This document shows positions 11,220-21,878 of a stretch of DNA of 64,000 bases, in pieces; position 1 is the first letter of the stretch; every line of letters starts with the position of its first letter. Made by a program: the position numbers and the translations under genes. Below the pieces are notes generated by a model. The model worked only from the letters and a program-made list of their open reading frames with translations. It did no database searches and was not told the origin of the DNA. The DNA is taken from NCBI RefSeq assembly GCF_014196345.1, contig NZ_JACIDN010000009.1, forward strand, positions 186,001 to 250,000, given 5' to 3'. The DNA comes from Methylobacterium brachythecii (GTDB taxonomy: Bacteria; Pseudomonadota; Alphaproteobacteria; Rhizobiales; Beijerinckiaceae).

Positions 11220-12089
11220 GTGACACGGCCGCGCATCGCCCTGTTCACGCTGGAGGCGCTGCCGAATGCCCGCGCCGTGCGCCGGTTCGTCGCCGACCAT
11301 GCCGAGGACATCGCCTTCGTCGGGCTCTCGAATGCCGAGCGGCCGTCCACCGGCGGCCTCATAGGGCAGGTGCGCCGCCATCTCGCCCGCTCCGGTCCCG
11401 CAATCCTGCCCTATCTGGCGGTCAATTTCGGCTTGCCGGATCTGCTGCGCCCGCTCGCGCCGCTGACGCAGAGGCTCGCCGGCAGCGGGGATGCAACGGA
11501 GACGACGCCTTTGGCCGCGCTCTGCCGGCGCTTCGGCATCCCGACAGCCAGCATCGACGACGTGAACGGCTCGGCCGTCGCCGAGGCCCTCCGCGCGCAT
11601 GCGCCGGATCTCATCGTCAGCTTCCATTTCGACCAGATTTTTTCGGGCGAAGCACTGACGCTGGCGCCGCTCGGCGGCCTGAACATCCATCCGAGCCTGC
11701 TGCCCCGCCATCGCGGGCCGGTTCCGACGATCCACGCCCTGGCCGAGGGGAGGGGCGAGTTCGGCGTGACCGTGCACCACCTCGTTCCCGCAATCGATGC
11801 CGGAGCGATCCTCACACAGGAGCGGGTCGCGCTGCCGTCCGACGTCACCGCCACGCGCGCCGCGATCCGGCTGCACGAACACGGCCGCATCCTGCTCGAC
11901 GGCGTGCTCGCCACGATCGCCGAGGAGGGTAGGGTTCCCGCGGGCACGGCCATGCCGGTCGAGCCCTATTGTGGCTTTCCGGACAAAACAATGCTCCGCG
12001 CGATGCGACGCCAGGGCCGCAAGCTCACTGATTCCCGCGATCTGCGCGAAGCCCTGACGCTGTCCGCCAAGGCCTCGCCCGCCGGCTGA
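11220..12089 (+). CDS. Formyltransferase-fold protein, possibly sugar N-formyltransferase
   Basis: Member of the formyl-THF-dependent transferase family (methionyl-tRNA and sugar-nucleotide formyltransferases). The 289-residue product contains the catalytic block NIHPSLLPRHRGP (Asn and His) and the later Asp in AIDAGAIL, so the Asn-His-Asp triad is intact. The housekeeping enzyme Fmt is normally about 310 residues and linked to def, neither of which applies here. The protein also lacks obvious tRNA-binding C-terminal OB-fold features. Its place at the end of the kpsS-SDR set suggests it N-formylates an amino sugar of the capsule. That is an inference; the acceptor is not known. It ends one base from the convergent ettA stop. 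Confidence 0.75.
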   Translation: MTRPRIALFTLEALPNARAVRRFVADHAEDIAFVGLSNAERPSTGGLIGQVRRHLARSGPAILPYLAVNFGLPDLLRPLAPLTQRLAGSGDATETTPLAALCRRFGIPTASIDDVNGSAVAEALRAHAPDLIVSFHFDQIFSGEALTLAPLGGLNIHPSLLPRHRGPVPTIHALAEGRGEFGVTVHHLVPAIDAGAILTQERVALPSDVTATRAAIRLHEHGRILLDGVLATIAEEGRVPAGTAMPVEPYCGFPDKTMLRAMRRQGRKLTDSRDLREALTLSAKASPAG

Positions 12090-12090
12090 G

Positions 12091-13743
<1,653 letters not shown>

Positions 13744-13938
13744 GCGGATGTCCTCGTTGATGGGGCGGGCCGGGGCGCGGCCGTCACGATTCGGGCTCTG
13801 GCTCGCCATCGAGCCGTGCCGCGAACCGCGTTGAGCGTTGGGATGTTTGCGCCGACCTAACAGGGCGCCCTTGAGCCGGCAAGGATGCCGGTGGCGCCGG
13901 CGCCATGCGTCTCCTTCGCGATATGGGAGCCAGAGCTT

Positions 13939-14208
13939 TCAGGCAAAAGGGTTCTTCACGATCGTCGGAGCTTGCGTCTCCTCGGCGACCTGCTCCGGCA
14001 GATCCTCAGCGTCGAGCGCGGCCACGATCGCGTCGAGCGTGGCCTTCAGCCCCCTTGCACGGTCGAGCCCCGTGCGATCGCGCGTCAGGTCGAGGGCGCC
14101 GTGTATCGCGATTCGCGTGGTGCCGTTTTCGAGGGAGAGCCCCCCGAATGTCTGGACGCTGGCGTCGTCGGCGAAGGGCACGAAACCCGTGTTCGTCTTG
14201 TGGGGCAT
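13939..14208 (-). CDS. Small hypothetical protein (89 aa) after nuclease gene
   Basis: Unrecognised 89-residue acidic protein without signal peptide or membrane segment. A strong GAGGGAGG lies just upstream of its ATG, and it follows the NUC1 nuclease stop by 11 bp on the same strand, so it is probably translated from the same mRNA. The middle (GLSLENGTTRIAIHGALDLTRD) is beta-rich in appearance and the C-terminal half is helical. Association with the nuclease is positional; no function is proposed. Confidence 0.55.
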   Translation of the reverse strand: MPHKTNTGFVPFADDASVQTFGGLSLENGTTRIAIHGALDLTRDRTGLDRARGLKATLDAIVAALDAEDLPEQVAEETQAPTIVKNPFA

Positions 14209-14219
14209 GGAGGCCTCCC

Positions 14220-15107
14220 TCAGAAGATCGCGCGCATCAGGTCGCGCCAGAGACGATGCAGGACACGATAGACCTCCCGCTTCGCCCAGGCCTGGAAGCC
14301 GTCATCCGTGCCCGAGCGGTTGCGATCGCGAGAGAATTCGCGTGGCTCGGGCAAGCTCATCGCCTTCGCCCTGCTGGTCTCGGGCAAGCCGGGAAACGGG
14401 TCGAGCCCGGCAGCCTGCTGCAACGTCGCGATCGAGACGACACGCCAGTCGCCGACGTCATCGTTGCCGGCGAGATAGGCCGCGGCCTCGCCGCGGGTGG
14501 GATCGTAGACCGCCTTGTAGATCTGCGTCGGCACGAGGACACGGCCGTTGATCGCCGCAGCCGAGTCGCCGGCAAAGACCGGCCCGGTGACGACGTAGAT
14601 CTCGCCGCGCCGCAGGGCGAGACGCCGCACGCTCTCCTCGATCGCCGCCCAGATTCCGCGATTGGACGTGCGATCCTGCGGCACGATATTGGCGAGACTG
14701 AAGGATTGGGCCTGAGCCGTGGCGGTCGGCATGTCGCCAGCCGGCGCCATATGGCCGCGATCGTAGCCGCTGCGTACGTAGTCGCTCAGCTCAGAACGGG
14801 AGCGGTCCGGGAGGCGGTCCTCCTCATGGAAGGCATCCGCCCGGTCGACTCGGCGTGCGGCTCCGATGCTTGCTCGCGTGAGCCGCTCGGCAGCGTAGAG
14901 CGGCGTGCGCGACACGCCCGAGAACAGCACCGCGAAGGCCTCGAAGCAGAGCGGCGTGGTGTTCGGTGCGAGCCGCGGATTGGCCAGGACCGGTGCGCGA
15001 CCGCCCGCGAAAAGCTCCGGGCACGACTCGGCCGCATGAGCAGGCGCCGAGGATATCGCGCAACCGAGAAGCAAAACGACGGAGTACCGGTAGGCACCCT
15101 GCATCAT
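14220..15107 (-). CDS. Secreted DNA/RNA non-specific endonuclease (NUC1 family)
   Basis: Beta-beta-alpha-metal nuclease of the Serratia nuclease/NUC1 family. The signature YDRGHMAPAGDM holds the catalytic His, and the downstream Asn that binds magnesium is probably in the NIVPQDRTSNRGIW block. From ATG 15107 (MMQGAYRYS) the protein has a clear Sec signal peptide with cleavage near AHA-AES. That start is preferred over an upstream ATG that would add 55 residues without a signal. The mature enzyme should be periplasmic or secreted, for nucleic-acid scavenging or defence against naked DNA. It forms an apparent operon with a small secreted protein upstream and an 89-aa protein downstream. Confidence 0.88.
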   Translation of the reverse strand: MMQGAYRYSVVLLLGCAISSAPAHAAESCPELFAGGRAPVLANPRLAPNTTPLCFEAFAVLFSGVSRTPLYAAERLTRASIGAARRVDRADAFHEEDRLPDRSRSELSDYVRSGYDRGHMAPAGDMPTATAQAQSFSLANIVPQDRTSNRGIWAAIEESVRRLALRRGEIYVVTGPVFAGDSAAAINGRVLVPTQIYKAVYDPTRGEAAAYLAGNDDVGDWRVVSIATLQQAAGLDPFPGLPETSRAKAMSLPEPREFSRDRNRSGTDDGFQAWAKREVYRVLHRLWRDLMRAIF

Positions 15108-15121
15108 TGTGCCTATTGCCT

Positions 15122-15427
15122 TCAGAAGCAGACCCGCACGCGGCGCGTCCCGGAGGGTGAATATTGCCAGCGATAGCCGCAGGGTCGGCCGAGGGTGCCT
15201 TCGAAGGGGCGGGCATCGCGGTCCGGCGCACCGGGCGGACGGCGACCAGGACAATCGACCTGTGGATCGCATCGGCCCGGCCGACGGGCATCCGCGGCCT
15301 GTACGTCGAGTGCAATCAGCATCGGAATCATCGCGGCGGCCAATAGAATCCGGGATCGGCGAAGCTGCGATCTCGTGTTGCGCGGGAGCCCCTGATCTCG
15401 AAAAAGCGCATGCACAATATTGATCAT
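15122..15427 (-). CDS. Small secreted cysteine-containing protein
   Basis: Reads as a 101-residue exported protein from ATG 15427. A basic region (RNTRSQLRRSR) is followed by the hydrophobic core ILLAAAMIPMLIAL and cleavage near VQA-ADA. The mature part is about 60 residues with four cysteines (CDPQVDC, then C in RPCGYRW and C in VRVCF). The ending CGYRWQYSPSGTRRVRVCF has the look of small periplasmic proteins seen in Rhizobiales, but I cannot name a family. It ends 14 bp before the nuclease start on the same strand. Confidence 0.55.
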   Translation of the reverse strand: MINIVHALFRDQGLPRNTRSQLRRSRILLAAAMIPMLIALDVQAADARRPGRCDPQVDCPGRRPPGAPDRDARPFEGTLGRPCGYRWQYSPSGTRRVRVCF

Positions 15428-15700
15428 CGCCGCCCTATTCCGTATTGCCCGGGGCCTTATCGGCGATCGGACCGGACTGCCTTGACCGTTGAAGGCGTCT
15501 GGATCGTTCGAAAGCTCTTGATGGCCGTTTCCTGCCGCGGGTTGGATCATGGCATCGAGATGCCGGATCGAGCTAGGCTGTTTGCGCGCGGATCGCAATG
15601 ATCACGGGCGCCAGGCGCGGAGCTGACCGGCACGCGACAAGCCCGATCCGAATCCGCCGCCAGGGACTTATCCTGGCGCGGGAATCAAGACGAATAGCAG

Positions 15701-17677
15701 GTGACGACATTGGCTCTTGTCGACGTTTCGATCCTCGACGGCATCCCGACGCCGGACCGTTTGCGCGAGCTTCCCGAAGGTGAACTTCGGGCGGTGGCGG
15801 ATGCGGTCCGCGCGGAGATGATCGATGCCGTCTCGGTGACGGGCGGGCATCTGGGCTCCGGCTTGGGCGTCGTCGAGCTGACGGTCGCCCTGCATCACGT
15901 CTTCGACACGCCCTCCGACCGCATCGTCTGGGACGTCGGGCATCAGTGCTACCCGCACAAGATCCTCACCGGCCGGCGCGACCGCATCCGGACGCTGCGC
16001 CAGGGTGGCGGCCTGTCGGGCTTCACCAAGCGCAGCGAGAGCGAATACGACCCGTTCGGTGCGGCGCATTCCTCGACCTCGATCTCGGCAGCCCTCGGCA
16101 TGGCGGTCGGCCGTGACCTCGAGGAGGCCGAGCGCAAGGCCAACGGCGAGGAACCCGGCAAGCGCCGCAACATGATCGCGGTGATCGGCGACGGCTCGAT
16201 GTCGGCGGGCATGGCGTATGAAGCCATGAACAATGCCGGCGCGCTGCATTCGCGCCTGATCGTGATCCTCAACGACAACGAGATGTCGATCGCCCCGCCG
16301 GTCGGCGCGATGTCGGCCTATCTGGCGCGTCTGGCCTCGGGCGACACCTACCGCTCGATCCGCGAGACGGCCAAGCAACTCGGCAAGCTGCTGCCGAAGC
16401 GTCTCTACGAGCGCGCCGTGCGGGCGGAGGAATATGCCCGCTCCCTCGTGGTGGGCGGCGGCACGATGTTCGAGGAGATGGGTTTTTACTATGTGGGCCC
16501 GGTCGACGGTCACAACCTCGACCACCTGCTGCCCGTCCTGAAGAACGTGCGTGACTCCGAACAGGGCCCGATCCTGCTCCACGTCGTCACCCAGAAGGGC
16601 AAGGGCTACGGGCCGGCCGAGGCGAGCGCCGACAAGTACCATGGCGTGGTCAAGTTCGACGTGGTCTCGGGCGTCCAAGCCAAGGCCAAGCCGAATGCCC
16701 CGAGCTACACGGCCGTGTTCGGCCAGAGCCTGATCAAGGCGGCCGATGCCGATCCGAAGGTGGTGGCGATCACCGCGGCGATGCCCGGCGGCACCGGGAT
16801 CGACCTGTTCGGCAAGGCGCATCCCGACAAGACCTTCGACGTCGGCATCGCCGAGCAGCATGCGGTGACCTTTGCCGCGGGCCTCGCCACCGAGGGCTAC
16901 AAGCCGTTCGTGGCGATCTACTCGACCTTCCTGCAGCGCGGCTACGACCAGGTCGTGCACGACGTGGCGATCCAGAACCTTCCGGTTCGCTTCGCCATGG
17001 ACCGCGCCGGTCTCGTGGGTGCCGACGGTGCGACCCATGCTGGCGCCTTCGACCTCGCCTATCTGTGCTGCCTGCCGAACTTCGTGGTGATGGCGGCCGC
17101 CGACGAAGCCGAGCTGGTCCACATGGTGGCGACCTGCCACGCGCATGACAGCAGCCCGATCGCGCTGCGCTATCCGCGCGGCGAGGGCGTCGGCATCGAG
17201 ATGCCGGAGCAGGGCGAGGTCTTGGCCATCGGCCGTGGCCGGGTGATCCGGCGTCCCGCCAAGGCGCGCGTGGCCCTGCTGACGCTGGGCACGCGCCTCG
17301 GCGAGGCTCTGAAGGCAGCGGACGAACTCGAGAAGGCGGGGATCGCCGTGACGGTGGCGGATGCGCGCTTCGCCAAGCCGCTCGACGAGGATCTGATCCT
17401 CGATCTCGCCGGCACGCACGAGGTGCTGGTCACGGTCGAAGAGGGCTCGACTGGCGGCTTCGGGGCGATGGTGCTGCACCTGCTGTCGGCCAAGGGCGCG
17501 CTCGATGCGGGCACGGTCCGGGTCCGCACCATGACGCTGCCCGACAGCTTCCAGGACCACGACAAGCCCGAGAAGATGTACGCCGAGGCTGGCCTCGATG
17601 CCGGAGGTATCATCGCGACGGTGAAGGCGGCACTCCCGCAGCAGGATAGCCGCGCGGGGCACCTCCGCCTCGCCTGA
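15701..17677 (+). CDS. dxs: 1-deoxy-D-xylulose-5-phosphate synthase
   Basis: Thiamine-diphosphate enzyme that condenses pyruvate and glyceraldehyde 3-phosphate, the entry step of the MEP isoprenoid pathway. The 658-residue product has the early active-site block [32 protein letters not shown], the ThDP motif [16 protein letters not shown], and the transketolase pyrimidine-binding domain with [12 protein letters not shown]. The start is GTG at 15701; the upstream site is weak. It sits directly before hpnA-hpnC-hpnD-hpnE-shc, so precursor supply and hopanoid synthesis are physically linked, although a hairpin lies between dxs and hpnA. Confidence 0.97.
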   Translation: MTTLALVDVSILDGIPTPDRLRELPEGELRAVADAVRAEMIDAVSVTGGHLGSGLGVVELTVALHHVFDTPSDRIVWDVGHQCYPHKILTGRRDRIRTLRQGGGLSGFTKRSESEYDPFGAAHSSTSISAALGMAVGRDLEEAERKANGEEPGKRRNMIAVIGDGSMSAGMAYEAMNNAGALHSRLIVILNDNEMSIAPPVGAMSAYLARLASGDTYRSIRETAKQLGKLLPKRLYERAVRAEEYARSLVVGGGTMFEEMGFYYVGPVDGHNLDHLLPVLKNVRDSEQGPILLHVVTQKGKGYGPAEASADKYHGVVKFDVVSGVQAKAKPNAPSYTAVFGQSLIKAADADPKVVAITAAMPGGTGIDLFGKAHPDKTFDVGIAEQHAVTFAAGLATEGYKPFVAIYSTFLQRGYDQVVHDVAIQNLPVRFAMDRAGLVGADGATHAGAFDLAYLCCLPNFVVMAAADEAELVHMVATCHAHDSSPIALRYPRGEGVGIEMPEQGEVLAIGRGRVIRRPAKARVALLTLGTRLGEALKAADELEKAGIAVTVADARFAKPLDEDLILDLAGTHEVLVTVEEGSTGGFGAMVLHLLSAKGALDAGTVRVRTMTLPDSFQDHDKPEKMYAEAGLDAGGIIATVKAALPQQDSRAGHLRLA

Positions 17678-17724
17678 TCTTGCTGCGCCGCATTATCGGT
17701 GAGACAAGCGCCCCGCGCTTCGTG

Positions 17725-17755
17725 AACGCCTGGATCGGCTCGGTCCGGGCGTTTT
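17725..17755 (+). terminator. Hairpin terminator between dxs and hpnA
   Basis: Inverted repeat AACGCCTGGATC / GGTCCGGGCGTT (12 bp with G-U pairs, loop of five) followed by TTTT. It lies only a few bases before the first hpnA start codon, so it may attenuate transcription from dxs into the hopanoid genes. Confidence 0.5.
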
Positions 17756-17777
17756 CCTCATGGTCGACGCGAGAGAC

Positions 17778-18812
17778 ATGACAGAGCCGACCTCAAGCGG
17801 CCCATTCGAACCGGGGCCCGTGCTGATCACCGGCGCGAGTGGCTTCCTCGGAGCCGCGCTCGTCGACGTGTTCCGCAAGGCCGGCTTCCGGGTGCGCATC
17901 ACCGTGCGCGCTTCCTCGCCCCGCACCAACTTGACCTGGTCCGACGTCGAGATCGTCGAGGCGGATATGCGTGACCGTGCCGCCGTGACCTCGGCGATGC
18001 GCGGGCAACGCTACCTGATCCACGCCGCGGCCGATTACCGGCTCTGGGCGCCGGACATGGAAGAGATCGTCCGCACGAACCGCGACGGCACGCGCATCCT
18101 GATGGAGGAGGCGCTCAAGGCCGGCGTCGAGCGGATCGTCTACACGTCCAGTGTCGCGACCATCAAACCGCATCAGGACGGCACCCCCGCCGACGAGACC
18201 CGGCCGCTGACGCCCGAGACCGCCATCGGCGCCTACAAGCGCAGCAAGGTGGTGGCCGAGCGCGTGGTCGAGGAGATGGTGGCCCGTGACGGTTTGCCGG
18301 CCGTCATCGTCAATCCTTCGACGCCGATCGGCCCGCGCGACGTCAAGCCGACGCCGACGGGCCGGATCATCCTCGACGCGGCGCAAGGAAAAATCCCGGC
18401 TTTCGTCGATACGGGGCTCAACCTCGCCCATGTCGACGACATCGCTGCCGGCCATCTGCTCGCCCTGAACAAGGGCCGCATCGGCGAGCGCTACATCCTC
18501 GGCGGCGAGGACGTGATGCTGGCGCAGATGCTCGCCGACATCGCCGGAATGGTTGGCCGCAAGGCCCCGACGACCAAACTCCCCTATGCCGTGATCTACC
18601 CGATCGCCTTCATCTCCGAGCAGGTCGCGCGGGTGACCGGCAAGGCGCCGCTCGCCACGATCGATGGCGTGCGCATGTCGAAGTACAAGATGTTCTTCTC
18701 CGACGCGAAGGCGCGGGCCGAGCTCGGCTACACTTCGCGCCCCTATCGCGAAGGCCTCTCCGGCGCGATCGAATGGTTCCGGCAGGCCGGCTACATGAAG
18801 GCGTCGCGATGA
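17778..18812 (+). CDS. hpnA: Hopanoid-associated sugar epimerase HpnA
   Basis: NAD-dependent epimerase/dehydratase (extended SDR) always found with hopanoid genes; exact reaction unsettled, thought to act on the side-chain sugar. The product has ITGASGFLGAALV as the cofactor loop, YTSSVATI for the catalytic Ser region and YKRSK for Tyr-x-x-x-Lys. ATG 17778 is chosen because the upstream ATG at 17760 sits at the foot of the terminator hairpin and has no site; the longer form would add six residues. Its stop overlaps the hpnC start (ATGA), indicating coupled translation. Confidence 0.92.
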   Translation: MTEPTSSGPFEPGPVLITGASGFLGAALVDVFRKAGFRVRITVRASSPRTNLTWSDVEIVEADMRDRAAVTSAMRGQRYLIHAAADYRLWAPDMEEIVRTNRDGTRILMEEALKAGVERIVYTSSVATIKPHQDGTPADETRPLTPETAIGAYKRSKVVAERVVEEMVARDGLPAVIVNPSTPIGPRDVKPTPTGRIILDAAQGKIPAFVDTGLNLAHVDDIAAGHLLALNKGRIGERYILGGEDVMLAQMLADIAGMVGRKAPTTKLPYAVIYPIAFISEQVARVTGKAPLATIDGVRMSKYKMFFSDAKARAELGYTSRPYREGLSGAIEWFRQAGYMKASR

Positions 18813-19708
18813 GCGCCGGGCCGATCACCGCCACCGAGACCCGCTCGGGCAAGGGCCACAAGGACGAGAACTTCCCGGTCGCGTCCCACCTGATCCATCC
18901 GCGCTATCGCGCGGCGATCCTGGCCTTCTACGACTATGTCCGCGCCGGCGACGACATCGCCGACCATGCCGAGCTGTCGCCCGAGCAGAAGATCGCGATG
19001 CTCGAGGCGCTCGCGGATTCGCTGACCGGCAAGGGGCCGTCCGACCCGGAGGCCGAGCCGCTCAAGCGCGAGCTTGCGGTCCACGATCAGCCGCCGACCC
19101 ACGCGCTCGAACTGCTCGACGCTTTCCGCATGGATGCGCGCAAGAGCCGCTACGCCGATTGGGACGAGCTCATCCATTACTGCCGCTACTCGGCCATGCC
19201 CGTCGGCCGCTTCGTGCTCGACATCCATGGCGAGGACCCGGCACGGGTCTGGAAGACCTCGGATGCGATCTGCGCGGCGCTGCAGGTGCTCAACCACATC
19301 CAGGATTGCGGCAAGGATTTTCGCAATCTCGACCGCGTCTATCTTCCCGAGGACACCCTGCGGAAGCACGGGGCCGACGTCGCGATGCTCGGAGCCGCGA
19401 CCTCATCGCCGCAGCTCCTCGCGGCGATCCGCGAACTGGCACAGAGGACGCTCGACCTGCTGGAGGAGGGCGCCCCGCTGCCCGGTCTCATCGACGATCT
19501 GCGTCTCAGCCTCGAGATCGCGGCGATCCATCGCCTCGCGGTGGTGCTGACGCGCGGGCTGCTGACACGCGACCCGCTTTCGGAGAAGGTCCACCACTCC
19601 AAGGCCGGCTTCGCGATGACGGCACTCGGCGGCATCGCTGCGACGCTGGTGCGCCGGCCGTTCCGCAGCCGGTCCAACGGCATGACTACGGCGGAGGCAA
19701 AACGATGA
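18809..19708 (+). CDS. hpnC: Squalene synthesis protein HpnC (hydroxysqualene synthase)
   Basis: Trans-isoprenyl diphosphate synthase family enzyme that converts presqualene diphosphate made by HpnD into hydroxysqualene. The 299-residue product has the first aspartate-rich motif in YVRAGDDIADH and the second in NHIQDCGKDFRNLD. Start ATG 18809 overlaps the hpnA stop, and the hpnD start overlaps its own stop (both ATGA). A longer reading from 18773 is rejected because it runs through hpnA. Confidence 0.95.
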   Translation: MSAGPITATETRSGKGHKDENFPVASHLIHPRYRAAILAFYDYVRAGDDIADHAELSPEQKIAMLEALADSLTGKGPSDPEAEPLKRELAVHDQPPTHALELLDAFRMDARKSRYADWDELIHYCRYSAMPVGRFVLDIHGEDPARVWKTSDAICAALQVLNHIQDCGKDFRNLDRVYLPEDTLRKHGADVAMLGAATSSPQLLAAIRELAQRTLDLLEEGAPLPGLIDDLRLSLEIAAIHRLAVVLTRGLLTRDPLSEKVHHSKAGFAMTALGGIAATLVRRPFRSRSNGMTTAEAKR

Positions 19709-20556
19709 GCGCCACCGCGAGCCCCGTCGACGTATCGACCAGCGAGGCCCAGGCCCTGCCGGCCGCCGGCTCGTCCTTCTACACGGCGATGCGCCTGCTG
19801 CCGCCCGAGCGGCGCGAGGCGATGTATGCTGTCTACGCCTTCTGTCGCGCGGTGGATGACGTCGCGGACGATGGCGGCGCTCGCGAGGTCCGCGCGGCCG
19901 AGCTCGACCGCTGGCGGGCCGATATCGACGCGCTCTATGCCGGCAAGCCGGCCGCCCGTGTGCAGCCGCTCGTCGGCCCAGTGAAGCAATACGGCCTGAA
20001 GCGCCAGGACTTCCAGGACGTCATCGACGGCATGGCGATGGACGCGGTCGAGGACATCGTCGCGCCGAGCGAGGACAAGCTCGACCTCTATTGCGACCGC
20101 GTCGCGAGTGCCGTCGGCCGGCTTTCGGTCTGCATCTTCGGCATGCCGGAGGCAGACGGGATCAAGCTCGCTTGGCACCAGGGCAGGGCGCTGCAGCTCA
20201 CCAACATCCTGCGCGACATCGATGAGGATGCCGAGCGCGGCCGCCTCTATCTGCCGCTGGAGAAATTCCAGGCGGTCGGCCTCCAGCATCCGACCCCGCA
20301 GAGCGCTTTGGCTCATCCTCGGCTGGCCGAGGTCTGCGCCGGCGTCGCCGCGGAAGCGGAGGGGCATTATCGCGCCACCTGGGACATCATCCGCCGCAAC
20401 CCGCGTGGCGCGACCAAGGCGGCCCGCCTGATGGCTGCGGCCTACCACCTTTATCTGGAAGCGGTGATCAAGCGCGGCTGGGCCGCGCCGCGCGAGCGGG
20501 TGAAGCCGTCGAAGCTCTCACTCATCGGCGTCGCGCTGAGGCACGGGATCGTCTGA
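19705..20556 (+). CDS. hpnD: Presqualene diphosphate synthase HpnD
   Basis: Condenses two farnesyl diphosphates to presqualene diphosphate. The 283-residue product has the motif RAVDDVADD near residue 45-52 and LTNILRDIDEDAERGR for the second metal site. The ATG at 19705 is preceded by GGAGG and overlaps the hpnC stop. The last base of its stop is the first base of the hpnE ATG (TGATG). The compact coupling of hpnC, hpnD and hpnE fits the three-step squalene route (HpnD, HpnC, HpnE) that replaces eukaryotic-type squalene synthase. Confidence 0.95.
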   Translation: MSATASPVDVSTSEAQALPAAGSSFYTAMRLLPPERREAMYAVYAFCRAVDDVADDGGAREVRAAELDRWRADIDALYAGKPAARVQPLVGPVKQYGLKRQDFQDVIDGMAMDAVEDIVAPSEDKLDLYCDRVASAVGRLSVCIFGMPEADGIKLAWHQGRALQLTNILRDIDEDAERGRLYLPLEKFQAVGLQHPTPQSALAHPRLAEVCAGVAAEAEGHYRATWDIIRRNPRGATKAARLMAAAYHLYLEAVIKRGWAAPRERVKPSKLSLIGVALRHGIV

Positions 20557-21875
20557 TGGCGGCCACCGTCCACGTGGTCGGCGCTGGGCTCGCCGGCCTT
20601 GCGGCTGCGGTCGGTCTCGCGGAGACCGGCCATCGCGTCGTGCTGCACGAGGCAGCCAAACATGCCGGCGGCCGCTGCCGGTCGTATTTCGATCCGTCTC
20701 TCGGACTGACCATCGACAACGGCAACCATCTGCTGCTGTCCGGCAACCGCTCTGCGCTCGCGTTTCTGAAGACGATCGGCGCGCCGGCCAACGCGCTGCA
20801 GGGACCGGACGAGGCGGCTTTCGACTTCGCCGACCTGCGCACCGGCGAGCGCTGGACGCTGCGGCCGAATGCCGGCCGACTGCCCTGGTGGGTGCTCGCC
20901 AGCTCGCGCCGGGTGCCGGGAAGCCGGGCGCGCGACTACCTCGCGCCCCTGACGCTGATGCTCGCCGCCTCCGGCAAGAAGCCCGGTCAGGCCGGCACGA
21001 TCGGCGAGACGATCCCGTGCGAGGGCACGCTCTACGAGCGGCTCTGGCATCCGGTGCTGCTCGCCGCCCTCAATACCGACCCGCGCGAGAGCGATGTCGG
21101 GCTCGCCGCGACCATCCTGCGTGAGACGCTCGGCGCCGGCGGCCAAGCCTGCCGCCCGCTGGTGGCCGTGGACGGCCTCTCAACAGCCTTCGTCGACCCG
21201 GCGCTCGCCTACCTGTCGCGGCGCGGCGCCGAGATCCGGTTCGGCCGGCGCCTGCGCGGCATCGATGCGCGGGGCGGACGCATCACCCGCCTCGACTTCA
21301 CCGACGAGCCGACCGAGATCGGTCCAGGCGATGCCGCGGTGCTCGCCGTCCCGCCCTGGGTCGCCGCCGACCTGATGCCGGGCCTGCCCGCCCCCCAGGA
21401 ATTCCGCTCGATCGTCAACGCGCATTTCGTGGCCGTGCCGCCACCGGGAAGCCCGTTGCTGCTCGGCATCGTCGGCGGCCTGACGGAATGGCTCTTCGCC
21501 TATCCCGACCGCTTCTCGGTGACGATCAGCGGCGCGGATCATCTGCTCGACGTGCCCCGCGAGGACCTCGCCCGCCAGATCTGGCGCGAGATCGCGGGTC
21601 TGCACGGACTTGCACGCGAATTGCCTAGCTGGCAGATCGTCAAGGAGAAGCGAGCGACCTTCGCGGCAACCCCCGCGGAGGCCGCACGTCGTCCGGGCGC
21701 GGCGACCGCTTACGACAATCTCGTCCTGGCAGGCGATTGGATCGCGACCGGATTGCCCTCGACCATCGAGGGCGCGATCCGGTCGGGAACAAATGCCGCG
21801 CTCGCGCTTAAAGGTCGGGCAAGCTTGTCCGTTCCGGCACGTGCGGTCGGACACAGGCACGCGGGAGCTGCGTGA
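20556..21875 (+). CDS. hpnE: Hydroxysqualene dehydroxylase HpnE (FAD-dependent)
   Basis: Flavin amine-oxidase/phytoene-desaturase-like enzyme that reduces hydroxysqualene to squalene. The N-terminal dinucleotide-binding fold VVGAGLAGLAAAVGLAETG is followed by GGRCRSYFD, and the C-terminal FAD contact is in LVLAGDWIATGLPSTIEGAIRSG. Length 439 residues, normal for the family. It starts on the last base of the hpnD stop and ends 3 bp before shc. Confidence 0.94.
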   Translation: MAATVHVVGAGLAGLAAAVGLAETGHRVVLHEAAKHAGGRCRSYFDPSLGLTIDNGNHLLLSGNRSALAFLKTIGAPANALQGPDEAAFDFADLRTGERWTLRPNAGRLPWWVLASSRRVPGSRARDYLAPLTLMLAASGKKPGQAGTIGETIPCEGTLYERLWHPVLLAALNTDPRESDVGLAATILRETLGAGGQACRPLVAVDGLSTAFVDPALAYLSRRGAEIRFGRRLRGIDARGGRITRLDFTDEPTEIGPGDAAVLAVPPWVAADLMPGLPAPQEFRSIVNAHFVAVPPPGSPLLLGIVGGLTEWLFAYPDRFSVTISGADHLLDVPREDLARQIWREIAGLHGLARELPSWQIVKEKRATFAATPAEAARRPGAATAYDNLVLAGDWIATGLPSTIEGAIRSGTNAALALKGRASLSVPARAVGHRHAGAA

Positions 21876-21878
21876 CGC

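Noticed and set aside
15668-17662. Reverse-strand open frame of 664 codons opposite dxs
   Set aside because: Shadow frame caused by GC-rich codons; dxs on the forward strand has complete catalytic motifs.
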